64,000 nt of DNA from Balamuthia mandrillaris (GCA_031835245.1 JAVKOQ010000071.1:130001-194000), one strand, 5' to 3'; positions 21,892-33,379 are shown, counted from the first letter of the stretch. Made by a program: numbers and translations. Notes: generated by a model from the sequence alone, not told the origin.

Positions 21892-24800
21892 TTAGTCCAA
21901 CGCACAATGAAACGAATCAAACAGTGAGCTAACATCGAACCGGAAAGCAGCAGAGCAACCGGTCAAAGAAGCCTCGGGATAAAACAGCACTACCTGCGGT
22001 TGCTTTGGCAAAAGGTGAAATGCATTATTACTGAAATGGCCGGCGACCACTTTGCCTCCAACGTTTTGGCAAGAAGCTGGAGAAGAAGAAGAACACGAAG
22101 AACAAGAAGAACAAGAAGAAGAACTTGAAGATGATGAAGAAGAAACCGAAAGCCAAACAAAGAGTGCAACTTGGTCGCTTTCCACTCGCAAGTGAACTAA
22201 TTGCTCTTCTTGAGCTAAAACGTGTAGTTGGATTTGTGGTCTTTTCAATGTGATGCTCTTGAACGGGCTGAAGAAGTGAAAGTTGACATATTGCTGTGCT
22301 TCTCTTTGCGTGCTCTTTGCTTTCATGTACAGGAAGCAGTTAGGTTTTGTGAATCGTATGTCTGTCGAGTGGGAAACTTGTTCTGCAACTTCTTCATCCA
22401 AAACGAAACGTGCGTCGCGAATATAGGAGAGGTTGCCTCTGTGTGTTGACACCTCATCGATGCAAGAAGCGATGAAAACGGCTTTGCTGCTTCCAAACTC
22501 TTGCTCTTCCTTCATGACGTGCTTTCCATTCCATTCTTTCATCACTGCGCCTTCAAAACTCCAAAGTTGAACGCTTAATTCTAGCTGCTCTGATTTTTCT
22601 TCTGTTTCCTTTTCTTTCTCATCTTTGTTCGTGGATCGCTGTCGTCCATCATGAGTTAACCAGACTTGTAACAATGACTCTCTTACTGTTTCTTCAGTTT
22701 GGTTCGCTGCTTCCTTTTCGAAACAGGAAAGTAATGTTGGAGCGAAAAAGTGCTTTGCATGATAGTGGAGAGCTTTCCATGATCCGTCATACTCCAGAGA
22801 AGACCAGCTCGCACCTTTTCATTTTCCAAAGTATAAGAAGAAAGAAGAAAGAAGCAAGAAAGCTAAGTACCTTGCCAAATGTCATTTAGTTGCCAGTAAA
22901 GAACACCCATACAGAGAGGTTGCAGTCGCCGCCAGTGCTCTGCTGCTGTGCGAATGGATATGGCCTGCAAGAATTGACTCACTAACAGCCACTTCTCGAA
23001 GCTTATTGGCATTCTGTTTGTTATGATTGTGTTAACACAAATGAAAAAAAGTGGAAGAAAAGAAGAAGAAGAAGAAGAACAAGAAGAGGAGGAGAACGTA
23101 AGAAACAGAGGAAAAGAAAAGCAAACCTGAAGTGTCGTAAGATGTGATCAACAATAGCTAAACATGAGAGAGAGCGTCCCATAAGAAAGAAATACAAGAC
23201 AACGAGGAAAAAAAAAAAAGAAATGAACCTCTGTTTCCTCTTTGAGGGGAACGCTGGCGAAACTCCATAGCAGGAGAGGTCACATTCCAATCTTCCTCAT
23301 CTTCTATCAACACTTGTTGCAATGTTCGTTTGCTCGGAAAAGACTGAAACCCAAACTCAGAACAAAAACGAGGACAAACAGTCAAATATTCTGCAGCCGA
23401 CCAAGAAAGAAACACATTAAAGACGTTAGTATTTCTTCATGTTGTTCTCTCTCTCTCTCTCTCTCTCTCTCCCTCTCCCTCTCTCTCTCCCTCTCTCCCT
23501 CTCATTTACCCGACAAAGGTTTATCGCCATGCCACACAGCCCAATAATGGCAATCCCCTCTGGTTCTGTCTCCTGGCTTTAATAGAAGTTAGAAACAGAT
23601 TCTATGAGAGAGAAATGGAAAAGTACGCACAACACCCCAGATGAACATTCCATTAGAGGGAGAAGAAGGCCAGAACGGAACCGTGGTTCTTGCCGATGAG
23701 TTTCCTTCACAAGGAGAAGCAGAAGAAGACCGAACCATACGCCACCGTTCCTCCTTCTTCCAATTGTCTTCCAAAGACATGTCTTCCTCCACATAAACTC
23801 TCCAAATGGTATCGTAGTAGAGCTTCTTATAATCTGAAAGATAACGCTCCTTCACCTCTTCTGAACTCTGCGTTTCAGGCCAATAACCTCCAACAAGGGC
23901 TTCCTCGTTTTCATTGTTCCCAAACCAAAGAACGATGCATGGGTGAGAGCACAGTCGACGCAGTTGATAACGTACTTCTGCCTCCACTTGAGAGAGAAAC
24001 GAAGATGTACTGGGGTACAGAGAACATGCAAACATGAAGTCATGCCAAACTATCAGTCCGAACTTTTTAGATTTTGGTGAGTTTATAAATAGAAAGAGAG
24101 AGTAAGAGTGTAGAGAATATAAAACAGAGTGAGAAAGGAAGGCAGGAAGCAGAAAAGAGGGAGAATGAGGTACCCGGTCGCAAAGATCGTAAAACGCATC
24201 TCGTTCGTACATACCTCCACCCCATATCCGAATAGAGTTCACGTTAGCCTCCACCGCACTTCTAAGCAGTTTCTCATAGTGATCATTCGTTACTCGTGCA
24301 TCAAAACAATCACTATGAAGCAAAGCAAGATAACAGGTCAGAGAAAGAAGCGGAAGAAAAGTAGAAGCGCGGGTGTTCGCTAACCATGGAATCCAGTTGG
24401 CACCTTTGGCAAAGATAGGCACACCATTTACTTTTACGAAGAACGTCTCCCCATCCTCATCCGGGACTGTCATCAGTTGCACTTCCCTCATTCCGGTTGT
24501 TTTGCACATTCTCGTGAATTCTAACGTTTCTTCATCGCCTTCTATTTGGTGAGAATGTAGCAAACTTGCTGTGATGCGGTACAGAGATTGGCGGCCATAG
24601 CCAACTGGCCACCAAAGATGAGGTTTGACCACGGTCAACTCTAGCGAGAGAAGGTTGTTATTTCCTGGTATTAAGGTAACACCTTGCAATCGCTTTTGAA
24701 AGGAGTGCCCTTCTTGTTCGGCTTCTGAATTAAGCTGAAGGTCTAAATCTACAACGCAAGGACGTGCTGCTGTCGCATGGATTCCTTTTATGTAACAAGA

Positions 24801-26017
24801 AGAAAGGTTAAGTTGTGGATTGCAAGAAAGAGGAAAGAGCAAACAAAGAAGAAAGAACACATAAGCGTGAAGCATGAAAAAACCAAAGTAGCATGTTACT
24901 GTTTGTTGACTCAAGTCATGACGCTGATGGCAAGTGAGAGCCGTAATGACAGCAGTGGAGAATGCACAAAGTCGGATCGGCTGTAAAACACCAATCGGTA
25001 CAAAGCAAGGTCCCCAGTCCCATCCAAAGTCACACCCTCTTTTTCGTATCCAACCGCGATGCTTTTCTCCATTCATGTATTCCATCTGCCAACACATATG
25101 AGAAATGGAGAAGAGAGAAGAGAACGAGAGAAGAGAGGTAAGAGAAGAGAAGAGCAAGGAAGAGACACCAGGAAAGCGAAGAGAGAAAAAGAAAAACAAG
25201 AAGGACCGTTGGAACAGGATAGGCGGCCTTGGTAGCTTTCTTCTTACAATACTCCACAGCCGAACAGAAAAGCAGCTCGATGGTGTTCTCACCTGCATGC
25301 AACACGCTGAAGCCTTCCGCCTTCGACTGAAGAACAAAGCGATGCTCCCTAAACATGTTTTTGGCCGTAGAACCAACTTTCTTTCCATTCACTCGAAGTT
25401 GGGCTATTGTGTGATCGTCTCAGAGAATAGAAGAAGAAGAAGAAGAACAAGAACAAGAAGAAGAAGAACAAGAAGAAGAAGGAGAAGAAGAAGAAGAAGA
25501 ACAAGAACAAGAAGAACAAGAACAAGAAGAACAAGAACAACAAGAAGAAGAAGAAGAAGAAGAAGAAGAAGAACAAGAAGAAGAACAAGAAGAAGAACAA
25601 GAAGAAGAACAACAACAACAACAAGAAGAACAAGAAGAAGAAGAAAAAGAAGAAGATAATGAGAGAAAACAAACCAACAGTGTCAAGACAAGGACAAACC
25701 AGCTCCACTCTTTCATGCAACAGCAAAGGGCTCTCCTCCGCCAAAGAAACCGTCCGCGAGAACGACCAGTCCGAAAGCGCGATCCAACGGTGTTGCAGCT
25801 CCCTTTGGCCAGCGTACAGATCTTCCACCAGGCCGGCCCTCATCAACGACGAGTGAACGTCGGAAGGCAGCTCCATTTGTATGGGCAAGCCTTGAAGAAT
25901 GCCAGCGTTTTCGTCGCTCTCCGTCGTTCCTCTGGCACAAGTGCAACAAAGGCTCCATGGCTCTCCTTCCCCACAAAGGTTCACCTCCACCACCCCCACC
26001 TCCTCCTTCTTCTTCAT
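21892..26017 (-). CDS. MANBA: Beta-mannosidase (glycoside hydrolase family 2)
   Basis: This enzyme removes terminal beta-mannose from N-glycan-derived oligosaccharides. The minus-strand gene starts at the ATG at 26017 (MKKKEEVGVVEVNLCGEGEP) and shows GH2 marks in order: MELPSDVHSSLMRAGLVEDL and WIALSDWSFSRTV in exon 1, then CDFGWDWGPCFVPIG, HLWWPVGYGRQSLYRIT, VNGVPIFAKGANWIP, ANVNSIRIWGGGMYERDAFY and GLIVWHDFMFACSLYP. The acid/base Glu lies in WFGNNENEE and the nucleophile Glu in CSEFGFQSFPS, so the active site is intact. The C-terminal beta domain ends at 21892 (FDVSSLFDSFHCALD). Intron 1 (about 25410-25676) is mostly a TTC-type repeat. No signal peptide is visible at this start, which is odd for a lysosomal-type enzyme. 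A missed upstream exon is possible. Confidence 0.92.
25428..25656. repeat. GAA/ACAAGAA repeat, about 230 bases, in an intron
   Basis: This is an interrupted GAA trinucleotide array with regular ACAAGAA variants. It fills intron 1 of beta-mannosidase, so the transcript carries TTC/TTG repeats. Confidence 0.93.
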
Positions 26018-26079
26018 CCTTCTGCTACCTTCCTCCTTTCTTTCTTTTTGCTACACAAAAAATAAATAAAAAAAGAAAA

Positions 26080-26165
26080 GGGATCAGGAATGGACTTGAA
26101 CCATTAACCCTGCGATTTTATGCGTTAAATGTGCAGCGCTCTACCTATTGAGCTACCCAGATCCC
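26080..26165 (-). tRNA. tRNA-like element, possibly intron-bearing or degenerate
   Basis: On the minus strand the sequence has a D-arm TAGCTCAATAGGTAGAGC and a T-arm AATGGTTCAAGTCCATT, both close to the eukaryotic box A and box B consensus. The ends GGGATC and GATCCC pair, giving an acceptor of up to nine pairs with one T-T mismatch. The anticodon arm is abnormal: CTGC and GCAG can pair, but about 19 bases separate them instead of the usual loop, and no standard anticodon position can be assigned. It may hold a short intron or be a tRNA relic. It lies between the divergent starts of beta-mannosidase and the small Tim gene. Confidence 0.45.
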
Positions 26166-26291
26166 AAGAGAATTATCGCGAAATTGCTTGGTATCAATTT
26201 ATATACCAATCGATCTGATCTACAGCTGACGTCAACAGTGTCCACAAAAAATGGAACAACAAAGAAAAAAAAAGAAAGCAAAAAGCCTCAA

Positions 26292-26564
26292 ATGGACACA
26301 CAGACGCTCTTGGATCACGTCCACCAGGTGGAGAAGAGCACCAAGCTGGACTTTCGGACCAACAAGATCGCTGGGACCTGCTTCTCCAAGTGCGTGCCCA
26401 AGCCCAAGGCCGTGCCGCTCTCCCAGGCCGACAAGGAGTGCATCTACCAGTGCACGCTGAGCAACCTCAAGTCCAACGACGTGGTCTCCCAACGCAGCCT
26501 CTTCCACTCTGGCAGGGACGGCGCCATTTTCTCCTCCGACGTCCCCGACTACAGCCGAGTGTGA
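26292..26564 (+). CDS. Small Tim chaperone of the mitochondrial intermembrane space
   Basis: Small Tim proteins ferry hydrophobic precursors across the mitochondrial intermembrane space. This single-exon gene encodes 90 residues. It has the twin CX3C motif: CFSKC and CIYQC, 15 residues apart (GTCFSKCVPKP then DKECIYQCTL). Helical flanks precede and follow it, as the family requires. The spacing is closer to Tim8/Tim13 than to Tim10, but I cannot name the member. The frame stays open upstream, and the ATG at 26292 is the first suitable Met before the conserved helix (MDTQTLLDHVHQVEKSTK). It faces the COA3-like gene tail to tail. Confidence 0.85.
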   Translation: MDTQTLLDHVHQVEKSTKLDFRTNKIAGTCFSKCVPKPKAVPLSQADKECIYQCTLSNLKSNDVVSQRSLFHSGRDGAIFSSDVPDYSRV

Positions 26565-26676
26565 TGAGGGAAGGAAACGATACCGAATGATTCCAAGAAA
26601 AAAAAAAGAAACCAACACACGAACAAAATAATTTTCCGCTTTTGCCCTCTCCACTACCCTTTTTGTTTTTTTTGGG

Positions 26677-26787
26677 TCTTCTTTCTTTCTTTCTTCTCTT
26701 CTTTCTTCTTTCTTCTCTTCTTTCTTCTTTCTTCTCTTCTTTCTTCTTTCTTCTCTTCTTTCTTCTTTCTTCTCTTCTTTCTTCTTC
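26677..26787. repeat. TTCTTTCTTCTTTCTTCTC minisatellite
   Basis: About five near-perfect copies of a roughly 20-base pyrimidine unit lie between the convergent small Tim and COA3-like genes. Confidence 0.85.
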
Positions 26788-26908
26788 TCACACACAAAAA
26801 ACAAATCGATTATTTACAAACCAACATAGTATTGTTGTTTTCATCAAAGGTGCTCCTGTGTGTTGGTTCCGTTTTTTTTTGGACTAGTCTTGGATGTTGC
26901 AGCTCACT

Positions 26909-27169
26909 TCAGACCTGACTTCTCGTGCGGACCTTGTTGCCGCTCTCATCGACGTCCTCAAAGGTGTCCTGGCGGATGGATCGCATGGTGTAGAGGTAGG
27001 TGCCCGCCACGAAGGCGAGCAGCGTGAAGGCCGTCAGCCCTTTGCCCAGCGGGGTCTGGCGGAAGAGCAGCTTGCCGCGTTCTCCTCCAGCGCTGGCAGC
27101 CGCACCAGGCGAAGCGTTCATGGGAGGTCGTTGTTGGTGGTGGTGGTGAGGTTGTCCTTTGCTGGCCAT
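26909..27169 (-). CDS. COA3: COA3-like cytochrome c oxidase assembly factor
   Basis: COA3 family proteins sit in the inner mitochondrial membrane and promote COX1 synthesis and early complex IV assembly. This single-exon gene encodes 86 residues from the ATG at 27169 (MASKGQPHHHHQQRPP). After a His/Pro/Gly-rich N-terminus comes one membrane segment (LTAFTLLAFVAGTYLYTM) followed by RSIRQDTFEDVDE. That order, a TM ending GTYLYTM then an R..QD.F.D.D motif, is the family signature. A (CT)n leader precedes the start. The family is short and diverse, so the call is good but not certain. Confidence 0.75.
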   Translation of the reverse strand: MASKGQPHHHHQQRPPMNASPGAAASAGGERGKLLFRQTPLGKGLTAFTLLAFVAGTYLYTMRSIRQDTFEDVDESGNKVRTRSQV

Positions 27170-27175
27170 TTGGGG

Positions 27176-27213
<38 letters not shown>

Positions 27214-27576
27214 GGATGAGTGAGGTGAGTGAGTGGGAGTCGATCGTTGTTTTTCCCTCACTCTGATCTTGTGTGTTTTTTTTCTTTCGAGGAAAAGGTC
27301 AACCCTGCAGGATTGGAGGACAAACTGTGCTCGAGCGTGTTGACACGTCAGCTTTTGACCAGCGCAGGTGCAATCATTGGTCAGCTTTTGTGCAAATTCG
27401 GATTTCCTCCCTGTTAAAAAAAAAAGCCGTTTGGCGACTTTGAAAAGATTAAGTCTTTTCTGCTCTTCTTTCTTTTTGTTCTTTCTTTTAACGGCGAGGC
27501 ATCTTTAGACTCTCTTGCCTTCTAGGACAACCACAAAAATAAAAAGCGAAAGCACGTACGCTCAAACCAAACAAGA
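27170..27576. promoter_or_regulatory. Divergent promoter, COA3-like and 2OG oxygenase genes
   Basis: This 407-base gap separates two divergent start codons. It opens with a (GA)n run at 27181-27210 on the plus strand (leader of the minus gene). It contains GGTCAGCTTTTG at 27379 and CGTCAGCTTTTGAC at 27347, a near repeat of GTCAGCTTTTG. I see no gene in it. Confidence 0.4.
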
Positions 27577-27888
27577 ATGGAGATGAACATCTTCGATCTG
27601 TCCGCGTTCCTGAACCTCGGCCCGGAAGCCGCCGAGCAGTCGGAGGAACTACAAAAGCAGTGCAAAGAGGTCTTTTTTTCTGTTCTTCTTCTTGGAAGAT
27701 TGTTTCTTTCTTCTCGCTCAAAAAAAAAAAAAAACCAACAAGAATAGATGGCTGAGTGCATGCACAAAACCGGCATTTTGATCATCCGCGATCCTCGCGT
27801 CAGCGTGGAGGACAACGAAAAGTTTCTCAGCAACATGGAGGCTTACTTTGCTCAACCCGATGAGGACAAACTGAAAGGTCCGTTGCCT

Positions 27889-27931
<43 letters not shown>

Positions 27932-28424
27932 CTAGTGTTTGTCATTTTTGTCAACGCGAGAAACCGCTATAGATAGCAGACCTGAGCTTCACTATCAAGT
28001 TGGCTCCACGCCTTCCTATGTGGAAGTGCCTCGCTGCTCCAAAGACCCTGAGTGCATGGCCAAGATAGACTCTGTACGGCGTCTTGTTCTTCTCTTTTCG
28101 TTTTACTTTCGCTATCAGTTGCTCACACAGAACGAAAAACAAAAACGAAAACAAAAGATGCCAGAAGAGCATAAAGCGCATAAGCCAGTGGGACCGGATG
28201 CAAAGGAACGCTTCTTCTGGCGAATGGGCGAGCCACCCAAAGAGACTGAGTTCCCTGCTCTGAACGCACCTCCAGTTGTTCCCGCCAACTTCCCTGACTG
28301 GGCTACCACCATGAACTCTTGGGGACACAAAATGGTTTCACCTTCTCTTGTCTTCATTTTTAATTTCTTCTTTCTAGAACCACCGTTTACTGTCTATCAT
28401 TCCATTCATCTTTTCTTTCTTCTC

Positions 28425-28461
<37 letters not shown>

Positions 28462-29174
28462 TCCCTCTCCCCTCTTTTCTCTATACTCTCTCTCCTTTCC
28501 TCTCTCTTTCTCATTCTCTCCCTTCTCTTATTGTGCTAATACTTTCGGGATCGTAACAGCTGGATGCCATCTATGCCACGTCAGAGATGCTGGCAATGGG
28601 CCTGGATCTCCCTCGCCGCACCTTCCTCGACCTCATGCAACACGCTCCTCACCTCCTAGCCCCCACTGGCACCGACCTCCTCAAACACCGCCAACTGGAT
28701 ACCATTTACGCCGGCTTCCACTATGACCTCAGCTTCCTGACCATCCATGGCAGGTCTCGCGTGCCCGGCCTCTTTGTGTGGTTGCGCTCTGGAGAGAAGC
28801 AGCTGGTGCGCGTGCCCGAGGGATGCCTGCTCATACAGGCCGGCAAGCAGATGGAAATACTGACAGGAGGCTACGTGGAGGCTGGCTATCATGAGGTGGT
28901 TTGCTGTGAGGAGACCCTTGCTGCCATCCGTCGATTGCAGGAGGAGAGAAGGAAGAAGGAGAAGACGGAAGGCACGGCGGAAGCAGAATTGCCGTTGTGG
29001 CGAGTGTCGACGACCCTGTTCTCGCACATCGCATCGGACCAGGTGCTGAGGCCGTTGGGCAAGTTTGGAGAGGACGAGGCCGTGCGTGAGAAATACCCAC
29101 CGATCAAGACCGGAGACCAGGTTCAAAGAGAGCTTCGTGCCATCAACCTGGCTGCTGCTTCTTCTTCCATGTAA
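27577..29174 (+). CDS. 2-oxoglutarate/Fe(II)-dependent oxygenase, clavaminate synthase-like
   Basis: Exons 27577-27669, 27748-27877, 27973-28073, 28158-28334 and 28560-29174 join in phase to 371 residues. The last exon has the jelly-roll core: FHYDLSFLTIHGRSRVPGLF gives the HxD iron ligands, and AGYHEVV gives the distal His. The 2-oxoglutarate Arg is probably in the WRVSTTLFSHIASD region. Flanking text such as RVPEGCLLIQAGKQMEILTG matches a family of isopenicillin-N-synthase-fold proteins found in protists, fungi and plants, whose substrates are mostly unknown. The active site looks intact. Two introns carry (CT)n on the sense strand. Confidence 0.85.
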
Positions 29175-29257
29175 CTCTCCCCCTTTTTTTGTTGTTATTT
29201 TTGTTTCGTCAAACTATAAAGAAAACTAGTGGGGAGTATCAGTGATAGCGGTGGAGA

Positions 29258-29459
29258 GCAGAAGAAGAAGAAGAAGAAGAAGAAGAAGAAGAAGAAGAAG
29301 AAGAAGAAGAAGAAGAAGAAGAAGAAGAAGAAGAAGAACAAGAAGAAGAACAAGAACAAGAACAAGAAGAAGAAGAAGAAGAACAAGAAGAAGAAGAAGA
29401 AGAAGAAGAAGAAGAAGAAGAAGAAGAAGAAGAAGAAGAAGAAGAAGAAGAAGAAGAAG
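29258..29459. repeat. (GAA)n microsatellite, about 200 bases
   Basis: A long, nearly pure GAA array with a few ACAAGAA interruptions lies between the oxygenase stop and the HTATIP2-like start. Frames through it encode poly-Lys/Glu/Arg and are not genes. It ends about 95 bases before the next ATG. Confidence 0.95.
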
Positions 29460-29554
29460 CAGGAGAAGGACGCTTTGTCTTGCTATTGCCCCCCACGCTT
29501 CTCGTTGGTGTGAACAAGGAGAACCGGAGGATATACAAGGGGAGGAGGGGTGTG

Positions 29555-30654
29555 ATGATCGGAGGAGGAGGAGGAAGAGCAAGACAGTACAAGTGGGCCG
29601 CAGCTACGATTGGCCTTTCTGTGTTGGCCGCTGCATTCTTTTGGGGCTCTGAGGAGGTACGCAGTCATCAGCTTGGAGGGGCGGGTTGCTTTCTTTGTCA
29701 TTTTACCGACAAAGCTGGTGTTGATCACTTGTTTTTTTAACCACCCTTGTAGGCAAAAGATCTGAAAGTGGAGTGCAGGACTGGAACTACGATGAGTGCC
29801 CCTCAACGCAGGGCCATCGTTCTAGGTGCCACAGGCGCTGTTGGAAAGGTTTTTTACTTCCTTCTTCCCGCTTTCTTTGTTTCGTGGCTGCATCATCTCA
29901 TCCGAACTCTGGGCCACAGAGTTTGGTCACACAATTGCTTCGCTCCTCCACTTTCTCCACGGTCACCACGTTGGGGCGAAGGAGTGTTCCCCTCGAAACC
30001 TACTTGGACAGCAATAGCACCGAGGAGGAGGATGGAAAGGACACAGACGCCATCAGCCAAAAGCTTCACCAGCAGGTTCTGGAAGACCTGAGCCAGCTCT
30101 CAGAGCACCAGGAGCTCTTCTCGGGGCATGACACCGTGTTCTGCTGCCTTGGGACCACCATCAAGACGGCCGGCAGCCAAGAGCAGTTCAGGAAAGTGGA
30201 CCACGACTACGTCATGGCCGCTGCCACCATTGGCAGAGCCCAAGGCGTGCGACAGTTCAGCCTGGTCTCCTCTGTGGGGGCCAACCCCAACGCATGGGCC
30301 TTCTACTCTCGTGTCAAAGGGGAGGTGGAGCAGGACCTCAAGTCATTGGGCTTCCCCACTCTGAGCATCTTCAGGCCTTCCTTGTTGATGACAGCGAGGC
30401 CCGAGCACGCGCCTCGCCCTGGCGAAGCGATCGCTCAACGGGTGTGGCCTTGGATCTCTTGGTCGTTGGTGGGGCCGTTGAGGAAGTACAGGGAGATACC
30501 TGTGGAAACGGTGGCCCAGGCCATGCTAGTGGACGCTGAGCAGGGATGGTGTGTTGCTAAACAGAACAGGGGAGGAGAAGACAGCGACGCGGGCGAAGTT
30601 CGCTTGTACGAGTCGGATGAGATACATGTGCTTGCAGCTGCGGGGCAACAATAA
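29555..30654 (+). CDS. HTATIP2: HTATIP2/FMP52-like NAD(P)-binding oxidoreductase
   Basis: This is an atypical short-chain dehydrogenase fold. Exons 29555-29656, 29753-29848 and 29920-30654 join in phase. The second exon carries the dinucleotide-binding loop RRAIVLGATGAVGK, continued by SLVTQLLRSSTFSTVTTLGR. Further family marks are VFCCLGTTIKTAGSQEQF, KVDHDYVMAAATIGRAQGVR, FSLVSSVGANPNAWAFYSRV with the active Tyr-x3-Lys-like pair (YSRVKGE), and LSIFRPSLLM. Exon 1 adds an N-terminal membrane anchor (WAAATIGLSVLAAAFFWG) preceded by a Gly/Arg stretch, which suggests attachment to a membrane. The first donor is GTACGC. Confidence 0.9.
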
Positions 30655-31195
30655 GAAGATAAGCGATCATAAGCCACAGAATGAGAAAGAGAGAAACGGT
30701 GGAGGGCTCTCTATCGCACCGGTCGTTTTCAGAACAAACCAATCTACATTCCTTTCAAGTATGTTTGTTGTCTGCTTGTTTGCTGTTCGTGGTGTTGTTG
30801 TTTTCTTTGTTGAATGTGAGCTATAAAACCAAAACAACAGATTTCAAGTAAACTCTTTTGGCTCTGATATCAGTATTCCGTGCTATCAACCTCCCTGGGA
30901 TATGCTTCCCTTTGGCATCTTCCCTCTTTTGGGTGCTTTCTTCTTTTAACTGCTTTCAAATCTTCTTTCGCTAAGCCTTACGTTTGTTATCTTCTTACTA
31001 TGCATGCACTCTTTCTTTTTCCCTTTACAACAACATAGCAGTGACGTTTTGGTTCCTTCTCTCGCCACCCCCTTTCCTCTACTTTCTTCTTTTGTTTTTC
31101 ATTTCTTACTTTTGTGTTCTTTATTCGATCTTTGCATCAATATACAGTGAGACACACTCGAAACCATTCCTCTTTTCGATCGCATTTCATCAACT
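30655..31195. other. Convergent intergenic region, no gene seen
   Basis: This 541-base stretch separates the stop codons of two convergent genes. It is T-rich on the plus strand from 30950 on. Open frames in it are short and have no recognisable features. Confidence 0.5.
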
Positions 31196-32422
31196 TCATC
31201 TTACATAAGAAGTTAATGGAGGAGTATTGTTGTACCATTCACGATACAAGTGATAAACATGTCCGCTCAAAACGGAATGTACGGAGATGCACTGCGATTT
31301 ACAATCAGGAGCACGTTTGGCTTGTTCGTTCGGGTGTGTGTTGAAGCCTATGTGATCCTCACATTCCCTTCTGAAGTACTTACGAATGCAAATCGCTGTG
31401 CATTGATCCTTCGTTTCATAACAGAGAAGAAAGACATCAGAGAAAGGCCAAAAGAAACTCAAACAAACCACAAGGCAGAAAGAAAGAAAGCGAGATAGGA
31501 GACGTTAAGGAAAAAAAAAAATACAAACTTCAGCAGGACGGCCACATTCGACCGTCATACAACGCTCATACAATGGCATGAACTCCTCCATCAACCGCCG
31601 TGAAAAGACATATCCCGCCCCACCGTTACAATCCACAAACTCATCAATCTCCATTCGATGGCCTATGTACTGGACGTCCGTCCAGTTGTATTGGTTCAAC
31701 GCTTTGACCAAGTTGTGAACGTGGACAAACGTGTCGTCGTCCACCTTGTAGAACCACTTCTTGCTAGGAAAGCGGCGCCAAGCGTCCAGAATGCCGTTTG
31801 GTACTTTTGTGCTCATAAAGTGGTCTTCTTGTACTGTTTAGAAGATGATGAAGTTGATGAAGAAGAACCGCCACAAAAAGAAGAAGAAGAAGAAGAAGAA
31901 GAAGAAGAAGAAGAAGAAGAAGAAGAAGAAGAAGAGAAGTATACACAAGAGAAATAAAAGACAAGTGATAGACTACAAAAGAATGATAACAAAATTATAT
32001 ACCTCCACCAACGTTCACAACATTGGGAAAGAATGTGTTGTCCTCGTCAGAGTAGACCATGAAGGAAGTTGGTGGCACGTGTCGCAACCAAGTATCCAGC
32101 AGCGCGTGCAATCTGTCTCTTGTATTACGACCTTTTAATTATAAGACGAAGAAGAAGAAGAAGAAGAACAAGAACAAGACAAAGGGAGAAGGGCACACAG
32201 ATGGGAGTCAGAAGAAAATATCATGTGATAAACGAAGAGGAAAGGACCGGTGAAGACAAGAATCAAAATGTCGTCAATGGTGGTGACGCTATCGTCCTGA
32301 AGCGATAGCGATACCCCTGAGTAGGCCTCGAGCTCGTCTCCTGCCACTGGGACACCACTATAAAGCGAGAAGGTGACAACATGGAAGCATATGACTGTTA
32401 ACAAAAGTGCTGTTCGTAACAT
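31196..32422 (-). CDS. Fringe-like / beta-1,3-galactosyltransferase-family glycosyltransferase
   Basis: The gene starts at 32422 with an N-terminal hydrophobic signal anchor (MLRTALLLTVICFHVVTFSL), so it is likely a type II Golgi protein. The next exons give LVFTGRNTRDRLHALLDTW, then FMVYSDEDNTFFPNVVNVGG, KKWFYKVDDDTFVHVHNL with the DxD metal site (VDDD), and VDCNGGAGYVFSRRLMEEF. These match the fringe/C1GALT1 fold in order. The final exon (31471 side) reads YFRRECEDHIGFNTHPNEQ and ends LYREWYNNTPPLTSYVR. A (GAA)n tract lies in the intron near 31880-31937. Acceptor sugar cannot be told. Confidence 0.82.
31878..31937. repeat. (GAA)n tract in an intron
   Basis: About twenty GAA units lie within an intron of the minus-strand glycosyltransferase gene, so the transcript reads TTC. 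Confidence 0.9.
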
Positions 32423-32895
32423 GATACCGCTTTTTTTTTTTCTTCTTTGCTTCCTCTATGATTCCTCCTTCATGTGGTTCTTCTTATTTATCATTTTTTG
32501 TTTCTCCCTTTGGGTGGTGCAGCTTTTTTTTTAAAATTGGAGATAGAAGTGGTGCCCATGCTTGTGCTTCGAAAGGCAGAAGGGATTTCGTGGAGTCAAC
32601 ACCAACAACATCACCATGTGACAGTCTCAGCTGCCATTCCTCTCATTCTCAAAATTTGTTTCATCTTCACGAAAAACCGGCCACTCTTCCTCCTCCCTCA
32701 AGCTTCGGGACTTCCATCGCTCTCTTGTGAGGCAGAGGAAACCTGTTACATAAAAACTAGGGGAGTTCTCTTTCTTTTTTCATTAATTTTGTTCTTCTTG
32801 CGAAGTTTCCGTAATTCAATTTTATTTTCCTGGAAAAATTTTATATTTGTATAAAAGGAAACTTCGACTCTTCACAAAGAAGAAAGGACCCCATC
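32423..32895. promoter_or_regulatory. Divergent promoter region
   Basis: This 473-base region lies between the glycosyltransferase start and the first cpYpsA gene. AT-rich stretches near 32800-32860 (TTATATTTGTATAAAAGG) could hold a TATA-like element about 40 bases before the ATG at 32896. No gene is seen. Confidence 0.35.
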
Positions 32896-33379
32896 ATGAA
32901 CAAGGCTTCTTCTTCGGCTCAAACCACCCGGCAAACAAGGAACCAAAGAACGACCGGAGGTGGTGGTTCTTCAGCCGAGGTTACGTCCAACAAGGCATGC
33001 TGGGGTTCTTTCCCGTCCTCTTCCTCCTCCCCATCAATTGGCACTTATTACAGACAAGCCCCCGAACCACGACCACAAACTCAAACAACAAGTGGTGCTA
33101 CTAGCGGAGGAGGAGCAAGAGGGAGAGGGAGAGGGAGAGGAAGAGGAAAAGCGGGTGAAAGAGGGAGAGGAATGACAGAACGAGTGGAAACGGAGGTACA
33201 ACGGGGAAGGGTGACGCCGGTGGAAGAGTGGGCTGGCAAAGTGGTGAAGATCATTTCTGGAGGGGAGACGGGAGCGGACCGGGCTGGCTTGGAGGCCGGA
33301 CGCCTTCTTGGCATTGCCACCGGTGGCACTGCCCCTAAAAACTTTCGCACTGAGCAAGGTACTAAATAAGAAGAGCAAG

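Noticed and set aside
25105..25659. A 184-codon Arg/Thr-rich plus-strand frame
   Set aside because: It reads through the GAA repeat antisense to beta-mannosidase, which is confirmed on the other strand by its motifs.
29229..29652. Long open frames of poly-Lys, poly-Arg and poly-Ser/Leu on both strands
   Set aside because: They are translations of the GAA microsatellite at 29258-29459 in different frames and contain no other sequence.
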